8,528 nucleotides of DNA, taken from positions 1-8,528 of the forward strand of contig CADBSX010000110.1 in NCBI GenBank assembly GCA_902797515.1, read 5' to 3'. A program made the position numbers and the translations under genes. Origin of the DNA: an uncultured Eubacteriales bacterium (GTDB taxonomy: Bacteria; Bacillota; Clostridia; Christensenellales; Borkfalkiaceae). Positions 1 to 5,465 of this stretch are shown in pieces; the first letter of the stretch is position 1; every line of letters starts with the position of its first letter. The notes under the pieces were generated by a model, which had not been told where the DNA came from, did no database searches, and saw nothing but the letters and a program-made list of their open reading frames with translations.

Positions 1-147
1 AGATGACAAAACGACTTAACTGTCATTCTGAACCGACCTACCTGACGGACAAATGAAGAATCTGCTATAATTCAAGCGAGATCCTTCATAAGCCCGTCAA
101 GAAAGCGCATTTCAGGATGACAAAAAAAGAACAGGATGACGGAATGC
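1..147. repeat. Imperfect inverted-repeat (hairpin) element, non-coding
   Basis: No gene is visible here. The stretch forms nested inverted repeats around a centre near base 71: TGTCATTCTGA (21-31) matches TCAGGATGACA (112-122) with one mismatch, CTGACGG (41-47) faces CCGTCAA (94-100), and TGAAGAATCT (54-63) faces AGATCCTTCA (79-88) with one mismatch. Extra partial copies of the end motif lie at 1-11 (AGATGACAAAA) and 132-141 (CAGGATGACG), which suggests adjacent or nested copies and that the element continues to the left of the window. From general knowledge, TGTCATTCTGA/GAAGAATCT/GATCCTTC palindromes are dispersed non-coding repeats in many anaerobe genomes; their origin here is inferred. 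It lies directly downstream of the permease gene and may help end or stabilise that transcript, though no U-tract terminator is seen. Confidence 0.6.
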
Positions 148-155
148 CCCTTTCC

Positions 156-1271
156 CTAAATTATAATCAAGGAAAAAACGGTCAGAATAATAAGAAAAGA
201 GAAATTCACGGCGAGAAAAAGACCGAGATAGCGTAACGCCTTGCCCGTTTTTCTCTTGTACGCGCCGAGAGTTATAAGGCTCGCGAGACTCGCTATCGGC
301 GTGCCGAGCCCGCCTATATTCACGCCGACGAGAAGAGGTCGGAAATTATCCGTAAACCTGCAAAGCAAAGTCGCGGTCGGAACGTTCGATATCGCCTGAC
401 AGGAAAGGACGGTAAATATCAGCGCGTTCTTTTCCATAAGTCCGCCTAAAAGATCGTGAACGGCGGTTATGCGCGACAGATTGCCGCTGAATACGAAAAA
501 CGCGCAGAAAGTTATCAGAAGTCCGTAATTGACTTTTTTCAGGGCTTTGAAATCGAGTATCGCAACGCCCGCTATCGCGACGCCTACGCCGATATAAGCC
601 GCCGCCGGAAACAGATTTTTAAGCAGTACCGCCGCTATGGAAACGCCGAAAAGCGAGAGGTACGCGACAAGCCGCGGTTTGTCGGTGGTGTAAAATATAT
701 CGTCCTTTATTTCTACGGGCTCTTTTTTAACGAATAAACAGCAAAGCACGATAAGGAAAAACGCCGCGACAAACGGCGGAGCCATTACCGCGAGAAACTC
801 GCCTATCGGGATAGAATAATAGGAATAGAGGAACAAATTCTGCGGATTTCCGAAAGGCGTGAGCATACCGCCGAGGTTTGCGGCGATATTCTGTAAAATG
901 AACACGTATGCGATATATTCCCTCTTTTCCGACCGCGAAAGGGCGAAATAGCCGAGCGGCAAAAAAGTAATAAGAGCCATATCGTTCGCCATCAGCATCG
1001 AGCCGAAATAGGTTATGAACACGAGCGCGAAAACGACTTTTCGCATATTTTTGAATTTCGTGACTATCTTTCTCGCGAGTATCTCGAAAAACCGTATTTC
1101 AGACAACGCCTCGACGACGAGCAACGTCGCGAAAAGGCATAAGAGCGTCGGAAAATCGAAATATCCGATATATTTTTTATCGGGCGGAACAAAAAATAAG
1201 GTCGATGCGGCGAGTATTACCGCAATGACCGCAACCGCGTTGTTTTTTAAAAATTTAAGTAAACCGTTCAT
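156..1271 (-). CDS. Ion-transporter-superfamily permease (CitMHS/SLC13/ArsB-like)
   Basis: This is a 371-residue polytopic membrane protein with about 10 hydrophobic segments. It has the two-fold repeat of the ion-transporter superfamily. The first half carries MANDMALITFLPL (94-106) and the loop GGMLTPFGNPQN (134-145). The second half carries ISNVPTATLL (294-303) and GGLGTPIASLASLITL (320-335). Such Asn-Pro/Ser-Asn re-entrant loops form the substrate site in this superfamily, which moves anions (dicarboxylates, citrate, arsenite) or exchanges ions with H+ or Na+. The substrate cannot be read from the sequence. It is somewhat shorter than the usual 400-450 residues but has intact repeats and ends. 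It lies 9 bases downstream of the ABC-F gene on the same strand with no clear Shine-Dalgarno site, so it is probably co-transcribed and translated by re-initiation. The ATG is followed at once by the first membrane helix. Confidence 0.85.
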   Translation of the reverse strand: MNGLLKFLKNNAVAVIAVILAASTLFFVPPDKKYIGYFDFPTLLCLFATLLVVEALSEIRFFEILARKIVTKFKNMRKVVFALVFITYFGSMLMANDMALITFLPLGYFALSRSEKREYIAYVFILQNIAANLGGMLTPFGNPQNLFLYSYYSIPIGEFLAVMAPPFVAAFFLIVLCCLFVKKEPVEIKDDIFYTTDKPRLVAYLSLFGVSIAAVLLKNLFPAAAYIGVGVAIAGVAILDFKALKKVNYGLLITFCAFFVFSGNLSRITAVHDLLGGLMEKNALIFTVLSCQAISNVPTATLLCRFTDNFRPLLVGVNIGGLGTPIASLASLITLGAYKRKTGKALRYLGLFLAVNFSFLIILTVFSLIII

Positions 1272-1280
1272 TTGTTTATA

Positions 1281-2822
1281 CTACGCTCGGGCGTCGAACA
1301 CGGCGTCGCAGAGCCCTTCCGCGAAATCCGGCTCGTGCGTGACAAGGATAAGCGCGCCTTCGTATGCCGTCAACGCGGCTTTTAAAGCCGCTTTCGCCTT
1401 TACGTCAAGGTGGTTCGTCGGCTCGTCGAGGATCAGAATATTCGACGGCGTGTTGCAGACTATGGCGAGTTTGAGCCGCATCATTTCCCCGCCCGAAAGA
1501 TTGCCTATCGGCTTTATCGCGAGTTCGCCGTAAAGCCCGACTTTCGCGAGGTTGGCGCGTACGTCCTTTCTGTTCATCTGCGGAAAAGCGCCGAGATAGT
1601 AATTATACGCCGTTTCGTTTTTGTTTTCAAAATACAGGTCCTGCTCGATATATCCTATTCTCGCCGCCGGATGAAAGGTAAATATCCCGCCGAGCGACGG
1701 TATAAGGTGCAAAAGCGTCTTTATAAGCGTAGTCTTTCCAACGCCGTTAGTACCTCTTATCCACAGTTTTCCCCGCGAGGATATCAAGAAATTGATATCG
1801 GGAATAAGTTGGCGGTCGTAACCGACTTTGAGATTTTTGACCGAAAGCATTTCCTTGGCGTTGAGTTCCGAGTACGGAAAAGAAAATTCGCAGTCTCTCT
1901 CCGCGACGGGCTTCGCCATTACTTCGATCCTGTCGAGCATCTTTTTGCGGGAATTTGCCATGCCCGCGGTAGAGGCTCTGGCTTTGTTTCGGTCTATATA
2001 GTCCTGCAATCTCTTTATCTCGGCTTGCCGACGGTTGTATTCGTCCTCGTACTGCTTGTTGAAAACTTCGCGCTGTTTCAGAAATTCCGAATAATTCCCC
2101 GAAAATTTCCTTATCCCGCCGTTTTCTATGCTTATTATCGTCTTTGCGACGCGATTGAGAAAACCGACGTCGTGAGAAATAACGAGAAAGGTCTTTTTAT
2201 AGCCGTCGAGATACTTTACGAGCCACTCGATATGTTCTACGTCCAAAAAGTTGGTCGGCTCGTCGAGAAGAGCAAGGTCGTGTTCTTCGAGCAACAGTTT
2301 CGACAGCATCAGTTTTGCCCTCTCGCCGCCCGATAAATTGCCGATAATCGAGTTATAGCCGAACTTATTGACGCCGAGCCCGTTTGCGACTTTCTTTATA
2401 GACGCCTCTAAATCGTAATAGCCCGCGGCGTTTAATCTTTCCTGCAATTTCGACGATTTTTCTATAAGCGCTTCCATTTCGTCGCCGCTCGCCGTCGCCA
2501 TATCCGCGTACATTTTTTCAAGCCTTTCGTTTTCGGCGTCGAGGTATGAAAAGGCGTCCCGCAGATATTCCATCACGGTAAGACTTCCGTCGAGCGTGAC
2601 GTGCTGATCGAGGTATCCTATGCGAAGTCCTTTCTGCCTCTTTATCTCGCCGTCGTCCTGAACGAGTTTGCCCGCTATAATATTGATGAAAGTGGATTTT
2701 CCCGCGCCGTTAAGTCCGACTACGCCGATATGCTCGCCGCTGTTTACGGTGAGGTCGGCTTTGAAAAACAGATCTCTGTCGTCGTACCGATGAGAAAGTC
2801 CTTTTATTTCGAGAATGCTCAT
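1281..2822 (-). CDS. ABC-F family ATPase (ribosome-associated; possible ribosomal protection type)
   Basis: This 513-residue soluble protein has two ABC cassettes and no membrane segments. Cassette 1 has Walker A GLNGAGKST (36-44), signature LSGGE (163-167), Walker B with LLDEPTN (catalytic Glu188) and switch His217. Cassette 2 has GTNGVGKTT (357-365), LSGGE (442-446), LILDEPTNHLD (Glu467) and His496. Between them, residues about 245-325 form a charged linker predicted to be helical, with RNKARAS and SRKKML, as in ABC-F proteins; these enter the ribosomal E site and act on translation. The length is near that of the antibiotic-protecting members (about 490-550) and of B. subtilis YfmM-like proteins, and shorter than Uup/YdiF (about 630). 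Which of these it belongs to is not settled. In-frame TGA and TAG codons lie 6 and 5 codons upstream of the ATG, so the start is firm, but there is no Shine-Dalgarno site. The leader at 2823-3160 strongly suggests control by attenuation, which favours a resistance or stress role. Confidence 0.93.
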   Translation of the reverse strand: MSILEIKGLSHRYDDRDLFFKADLTVNSGEHIGVVGLNGAGKSTFINIIAGKLVQDDGEIKRQKGLRIGYLDQHVTLDGSLTVMEYLRDAFSYLDAENERLEKMYADMATASGDEMEALIEKSSKLQERLNAAGYYDLEASIKKVANGLGVNKFGYNSIIGNLSGGERAKLMLSKLLLEEHDLALLDEPTNFLDVEHIEWLVKYLDGYKKTFLVISHDVGFLNRVAKTIISIENGGIRKFSGNYSEFLKQREVFNKQYEDEYNRRQAEIKRLQDYIDRNKARASTAGMANSRKKMLDRIEVMAKPVAERDCEFSFPYSELNAKEMLSVKNLKVGYDRQLIPDINFLISSRGKLWIRGTNGVGKTTLIKTLLHLIPSLGGIFTFHPAARIGYIEQDLYFENKNETAYNYYLGAFPQMNRKDVRANLAKVGLYGELAIKPIGNLSGGEMMRLKLAIVCNTPSNILILDEPTNHLDVKAKAALKAALTAYEGALILVTHEPDFAEGLCDAVFDARA

Positions 2823-2831
2823 ACGGATAAT

Positions 2832-2861
2832 ATTCTATCACAACGCGGATATTTTTGCAAA
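2832..2861 (-). promoter_or_regulatory. Possible second, start-proximal promoter for the ABC-F gene
   Basis: On the minus strand an extended -10 (TGA followed by TAGAAT, 2832-2837) lies 18 bases from a weak -35 (TTTGCA, 2856-2861). Transcription would begin about 3 bases before the ATG at 2822 and give a leaderless mRNA that bypasses the terminator. The -35 matches consensus at only 4 of 6 bases, so this is a weak prediction. Confidence 0.25.
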
Positions 2862-2870
2862 CTTTCCGCG
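2844..2870 (-). promoter_or_regulatory. Hairpin between the attenuator terminator and the ABC-F start
   Basis: On the minus strand CGCGGA (2865-2870) can pair with TCCGCG (2844-2849) across a 15-base loop that contains TTTGCAAA. It sits just after the terminator and 21 bases before the ATG. Its CCGCGG core also occurs at 2923-2928 and 2982-2987 in the same leader, so other pairings are possible. It could modulate translation initiation; that is inference only. Confidence 0.3.
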
Positions 2871-2873
2871 GAT

Positions 2874-2900
2874 AAAAAAAGGATTTGCAAAAGCAAATCC
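2874..2900 (-). terminator. Intrinsic terminator in the ABC-F leader (attenuator)
   Basis: On the minus strand GGATTTGC (2893-2900), loop TTTT (2889-2892) and GCAAATCC (2881-2888) form a perfect 8-bp stem followed directly by seven Ts (2874-2880). This is a canonical rho-independent terminator placed after the ABC-F promoter and 51 bases before its start codon, so RNA polymerase must read through it to express the gene. On the plus strand the stem is followed by GTAATTTTTT, so it may also work, less well, in that direction. No plus-strand gene ends here, which points to attenuation as its purpose. Confidence 0.8.
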
Positions 2901-3006
2901 GTAATTTTTTATTAAGTTTTCGCCGCGGCTCGCTTAACCGACGCGAACGTTTCGTTCTCTTTCCCGAAAAACCGATCTTTTCCGCGGAAAATATCTTCTT
3001 CGCCGC

Positions 3007-3039
3007 TCACCGCTCTTTAAGTTCGCTTTCCTTGTTCAT
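3007..3039 (-). CDS. Leader ORF 3 of the ABC-F attenuator (10 residues)
   Basis: This short ORF reads MNKESELKER followed by TGA. A GAGGG site (3048-3052) lies 8 bases before the ATG, a good Shine-Dalgarno spacing. It starts 18 bases after the stop of leader ORF 2 and ends about 105 bases before the terminator stem. Its initiation region (3035-3048) repeats that of leader ORF 1 (3137-3150) at 13 of 14 bases. The peptide is highly charged and matches no leader peptide I recognise. Its translation may be coupled to that of ORF 2, with ribosome position influencing the folding of the downstream leader. Assignment rests on position and RBS only. Confidence 0.45.
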   Translation of the reverse strand: MNKESELKER

Positions 3040-3057
3040 CGGAGTATCCCTCGCTTT

Positions 3058-3096
3058 TTATTTAATAAATCTGACCTCCGTCGCAAAAATCCTCAT
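3058..3096 (-). CDS. Leader ORF 2 of the ABC-F attenuator (12 residues)
   Basis: This short ORF reads MRIFATEVRFIK followed by TAA. It has the strongest ribosome-binding site in the window, AAGGAGGTG (3106-3114), 9 bases before the ATG. It is the best candidate for the drug- or stress-sensing leader peptide. Codons 2-5 contain GGATTTTTGC (3083-3092), which resembles the 5' arm of the downstream terminator and could pair with its 3' arm GCAAATCC. A ribosome paused on the first codons would mask that segment. I do not recognise a known arrest motif (no Arg/Lys-X-Arg/Lys; only loosely like the hydrophobic starts of erm leaders). Confidence 0.6.
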   Translation of the reverse strand: MRIFATEVRFIK

Positions 3097-3132
3097 AAGA
3101 AACAACACCTCCTTATAAGTATTTTAAAAGAC

Positions 3133-3141
3133 TTAATTCAT
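3133..3141 (-). CDS. Leader ORF 1: two-codon Met-Asn minimal ORF
   Basis: ATG-AAT-TAA is preceded by a near-ideal Shine-Dalgarno site, AAGGAG (3150-3155), with 8-base spacing. The predicted transcription start (about 3160) lies only about 5 bases upstream of that site, so this start-stop unit would be the first thing a ribosome meets. Very short start-stop ORFs are known to stall or drop off ribosomes and are used in ABC-F leaders such as Listeria lmo0919. Function here is inferred. Confidence 0.5.
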   Translation of the reverse strand: MN

Positions 3142-3166
3142 CGGCGTATCTCCTTTTTTCAACTAC

Positions 3167-3195
3167 ATTATACACCCGAAAACGCGCCTTGTCAA
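3167..3195 (-). promoter_or_regulatory. Consensus sigma-A promoter for the ABC-F leader/operon
   Basis: On the minus strand TTGACA (3190-3195) and TATAAT (3167-3172) are both perfect consensus with a 17-base spacer. The start point is predicted near 3160. It drives the leader ORFs, the attenuator, the ABC-F gene and probably the permease. So strong a promoter fits constitutive initiation with control by premature termination. Confidence 0.88.
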
Positions 3196-3212
3196 TAGGG
3201 AATCGAAAATTT

Positions 3213-3230
3213 CCCGAAAAATTTTTCCGG
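3213..3230. promoter_or_regulatory. AT-rich dyad between divergent promoters (possible operator or UP element)
   Basis: The 18-base stretch CCCGAAAAATTTTTCCGG equals its own reverse complement at 16 of 18 positions. It lies 18 bases upstream of the minus-strand -35 and 39 bases upstream of the plus-strand -35. A second short inverted repeat, GGGAA (3198-3202) with TTCCC (3211-3215), overlaps it. It could be a regulator-binding site shared by the ABC-F and mntP promoters, or simply an A/T-rich UP element. Confidence 0.3.
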
Positions 3231-3268
3231 ATTTTATTTCTTTGAGCGTAAAGCAAGCATATAATAAG

Positions 3269-3297
3269 TTGACGAATAGCTTTCGGAGTGGTATAAT
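3269..3297 (+). promoter_or_regulatory. Consensus sigma-A promoter for mntP, start-proximal
   Basis: TTGACG (3269-3274) and TATAAT (3292-3297) have a 17-base spacer. The predicted start point (about 3304) is 2 bases from the mntP ATG at 3306, so the mRNA would be leaderless. The GGAG at 3285-3288 lies inside the promoter spacer, 17 bases from the ATG, and so is not a credible ribosome-binding site for this transcript. Confidence 0.8.
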
Positions 3298-3305
3298 TTT
3301 TATCA

Positions 3306-3893
3306 ATGTTCGACTTCGTATTCTTTTTAAACAGCGCGCTGCTCGGCGCCGCTCTCGCGATGGACGCGTTTTCGGTTTCACTCTCGAACGGGCTTGCCGA
3401 GCCGAAAATGAAAAAGGGGAAAACCTTTCTTATAGCGGGAACTTTCGCCTTTTTTCAGGCTCTTATGCCGCTTATAGGCTGGACGCTCGTTCATACCGCG
3501 GTCGAGGCTTTTTCGGGATTTTCAAAGGCGATACCTTACGTCGCGTTCGCCATTTTGTCTTTTATCGGCGGGAAAATGATATACGACGGAATAAAGAATA
3601 AAACTTCCGACGGGGAAACGGCGATCCTCGACTTTAAATCTCTTTCCCTGCAAGGGATAGCGACTTCCATCGACGCGCTTTCCGTAGGATTTGCGATCTC
3701 TTCTTATTCGGTTTACGGCGCGCTCGTAGCCGCGCTTATCATATCCGCGGTGACTTTTATCCTCTGCCTTGCCGCCCTTTTCGTCGGGAAGAAGATCGGG
3801 GCGAAACTTTCGGGAAAGGCGACTGTTTTCGGCGGCGCGATACTTATTCTTATAGGCGTTGAAATTCTTATAAAAGGCATCCTCGGTTTTTAA
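3306..3893 (+). CDS. mntP: Manganese efflux pump MntP
   Basis: This is a 195-residue integral membrane protein with six predicted helices in two homologous halves. The first half carries MDAFSVSLSNGL (19-30) and the second ATSIDALSVGFA (119-130). The paired aspartates, Asp20 and Asp123, correspond to the conserved acidic residues of the MntP (DUF204) family, which exports Mn2+ to prevent manganese toxicity. GGKMIYDGI (88-96) closes the first half. Length matches the family (about 185-195). The ATG at 3306 is preferred because the next Met (residue 19) would delete helix 1. The gene is divergent from the ABC-F operon, and no yybP-ykoY manganese riboswitch, common upstream of mntP, can fit, since the promoter abuts the start codon. 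Control is therefore probably transcriptional, if any. Confidence 0.93.
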   Translation: MFDFVFFLNSALLGAALAMDAFSVSLSNGLAEPKMKKGKTFLIAGTFAFFQALMPLIGWTLVHTAVEAFSGFSKAIPYVAFAILSFIGGKMIYDGIKNKTSDGETAILDFKSLSLQGIATSIDALSVGFAISSYSVYGALVAALIISAVTFILCLAALFVGKKIGAKLSGKATVFGGAILILIGVEILIKGILGF

Positions 3894-3902
3894 AGTATTA
3901 TA

Positions 3903-3939
3903 CGGCGGGGCGTTAAATCACCGATTTAACGCCCCGCCG
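3903..3939. terminator. Strong stem-loop between convergent mntP and flippase genes
   Basis: Arms 3903-3919 and 3923-3939 pair perfectly over 17 bp (core GGCGGGGCGTTAAATC) around a 3-base ACC loop. It lies 10 bases after the mntP stop and 15 bases after the flippase stop, so it can serve both strands. Neither side has a proper T-run: CGATTTAACT follows on plus and TATAATACTT on minus. It therefore departs from the classical intrinsic terminator. A third copy of GATTTAAC follows at 3941-3948. Confidence 0.7.
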
Positions 3940-3953
3940 CGATTTAACTCTTA

Positions 3954-5465
3954 CTATCTTTTCAAAAAGTGTTTTTTCAGATAATACCTCGTATCCTTGT
4001 CGATAAAAAGCGTCGCGAGGCATACGGCGAGGGCTATCCCAACCGCTATAAATCCGTTGACTAAAAGGTCGAGCCATTTGTTCCCGAAACTCACGGTACA
4101 AAAATCGAGAAGGAAAAGCGCGCCGACGAAAACGGCGATATACGCGTAGTTTCTTATATAATATTTCACGGGCGAGCGGTTGAGCGCGTGTTTGAAAAAC
4201 ACGTAAGGCTCGACCACGTGACAGATAAACAGGTTCGTTATTATCGTCGCGACGATAACGCCGACGACTTTGTATTCGTCGGGAAAGATAAGTACGAAAA
4301 GAATAGACAAAACTATATTGAACGCGCCCTCTACGAGCGGTTTCCATCTGTCGTTATAAAACGTTCCCGTCGCGTCGCGGAAAAGTCCCGTCGCGTTTTT
4401 CATAAACTGAATAAAATAATTCACCGTTATAACGATCACTATGGCTTTCGAGAGTTCCAGCCCGTCCCCGAACACTATGCTTATAAGGTCGTTTATCACC
4501 GCGTAAAAACCGAGGAAGAAAACTATACCGAGCATAAAATTGAAAGTGTGAAAAAACTTATGATACCTCTCGGTTTCCTCTTTCGACTCGACGAACATAT
4601 GCCCGATTACGGAAGAAAGGGGAGTGAAAAAGAGCGAAATAAGCGCGATCATCGCGGAAACGATCACTATGTAGTTCGAATACTTGCCGAGTATCACAAG
4701 CCCGAGAAACGCGGAAATGATGGTGCTGTCTGCGGTATTGACGAGTCTGCTCCCGATTTTGTGCATCATCATCGCTTTCGAGTTCTTCACGACTTCTTTT
4801 TTCGTTTCGTCGTCCGCTTTTTGCCTGTTCCCGATTATATTTCCGTATTTTTTACGCGCTATTATCTCGGTCGCCGCCCACTGCAAGCAAACCGCCGCTA
4901 TCTTGCACGCGACGTACCATACGAACGATTCGGTGAGGACGAGCACGACTATCTGCAACGCGCACTGAAAAACGACGCCGAGAGAATAAATCGTCGTCGT
5001 TATATAATTGTTTTTATAGGCGTTTATAAGCGAACTCTTCGCGCTGAAAGCGTAAGACAGAACGACGGATATAAGGCATAGCCCGAAAGTAAGATAGAGA
5101 TTCGTATCGAGACTTTCGTAGTCTTTTGCGAAAAATCTCAAAAACGGCATAAGCGCGCATCCCGCTATCAGGATCACCGCGCCGACGATAAAATAAAACT
5201 TGGTAAAAAGCCCGTAGAGGGCGGAAACTTTGTCGTTATCGCCTTCCACGATCGGTTTATACATACAGTAAGTTATCGCACTGCCGACGCCGAGTTCGGC
5301 GACCGAGAGAATATCGAGCAGAGACACGTAGAGCGCGTCGAGCCCGTTGTATTCGTTGCCGAGTATCCGTATAAGAAGTCTTCTCGCGAGAAAATTCGCC
5401 ACGAGAAACAATATTCTGAACGCCACGGACACGGCGACGTTTATCAAGCCTTTCTTTTTATCCAT
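3954..5465 (-). CDS. Polysaccharide flippase, Wzx/PST type (MOP superfamily)
   Basis: This 503-residue protein has about 12-14 hydrophobic segments across its length, as in Wzx and PST flippases of the MOP superfamily, which move undecaprenyl-linked oligosaccharide repeat units across the membrane. The N-terminal region has the family-typical run LLIRILGNEYNGL (31-43), a SVAELGVGSAITY stretch and a YKPIVEGD loop. Mid-protein basic loops (around RKKYGN and NSKAMMMHKIGSR) are also common in Bacillota members. Its start overlaps the GT2 stop by 8 bases (ATGGATAA), so translation is coupled. A weak CAGG lies just upstream of the ATG. It is the last gene of the polysaccharide unit and is followed by the stem-loop at 3903-3939. 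The transported glycan cannot be predicted. Confidence 0.9.
   Translation of the reverse strand: MDKKKGLINVAVSVAFRILFLVANFLARRLLIRILGNEYNGLDALYVSLLDILSVAELGVGSAITYCMYKPIVEGDNDKVSALYGLFTKFYFIVGAVILIAGCALMPFLRFFAKDYESLDTNLYLTFGLCLISVVLSYAFSAKSSLINAYKNNYITTTIYSLGVVFQCALQIVVLVLTESFVWYVACKIAAVCLQWAATEIIARKKYGNIIGNRQKADDETKKEVVKNSKAMMMHKIGSRLVNTADSTIISAFLGLVILGKYSNYIVIVSAMIALISLFFTPLSSVIGHMFVESKEETERYHKFFHTFNFMLGIVFFLGFYAVINDLISIVFGDGLELSKAIVIVITVNYFIQFMKNATGLFRDATGTFYNDRWKPLVEGAFNIVLSILFVLIFPDEYKVVGVIVATIITNLFICHVVEPYVFFKHALNRSPVKYYIRNYAYIAVFVGALFLLDFCTVSFGNKWLDLLVNGFIAVGIALAVCLATLFIDKDTRYYLKKHFLKR

Noticed and set aside
1410..2336. Plus-strand 308-codon open frame opposite the ABC-F gene
   Set aside because: It lies wholly antisense to an unmistakable ABC-F gene, has low-complexity basic and aromatic content, no recognisable domain and no ribosome-binding site. 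It is a by-product of the codon bias on the other strand.
2885..3118. Plus-strand 77-codon frame across the ABC-F leader
   Set aside because: It starts within the terminator stem, has no ribosome-binding site or promoter, and covers the minus-strand promoter leader and uORFs, which explain the region better.
3260..3265. A second TATAAT upstream of mntP that could give a conventional leader
   Set aside because: No -35-like hexamer lies at 15-19 bases upstream, and the resulting leader would still lack a well-placed Shine-Dalgarno site. The 3269-3297 promoter is far better.
3196..3305. yybP-ykoY manganese riboswitch upstream of mntP
   Set aside because: The promoter sits directly against the start codon, so there is no transcribed leader to hold a riboswitch, and the characteristic paired loops are not seen.
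3163..3381. Minus-strand 72-codon frame overlapping both promoters and the mntP start
   Set aside because: It runs antisense through mntP and over two strong divergent promoters. No start site signal or domain.
4188..5081. Plus-strand 297-codon frame opposite the flippase gene
   Set aside because: Antisense to a well-supported membrane protein gene. The translation is rich in Arg, His and Tyr, as expected from a shadow frame.
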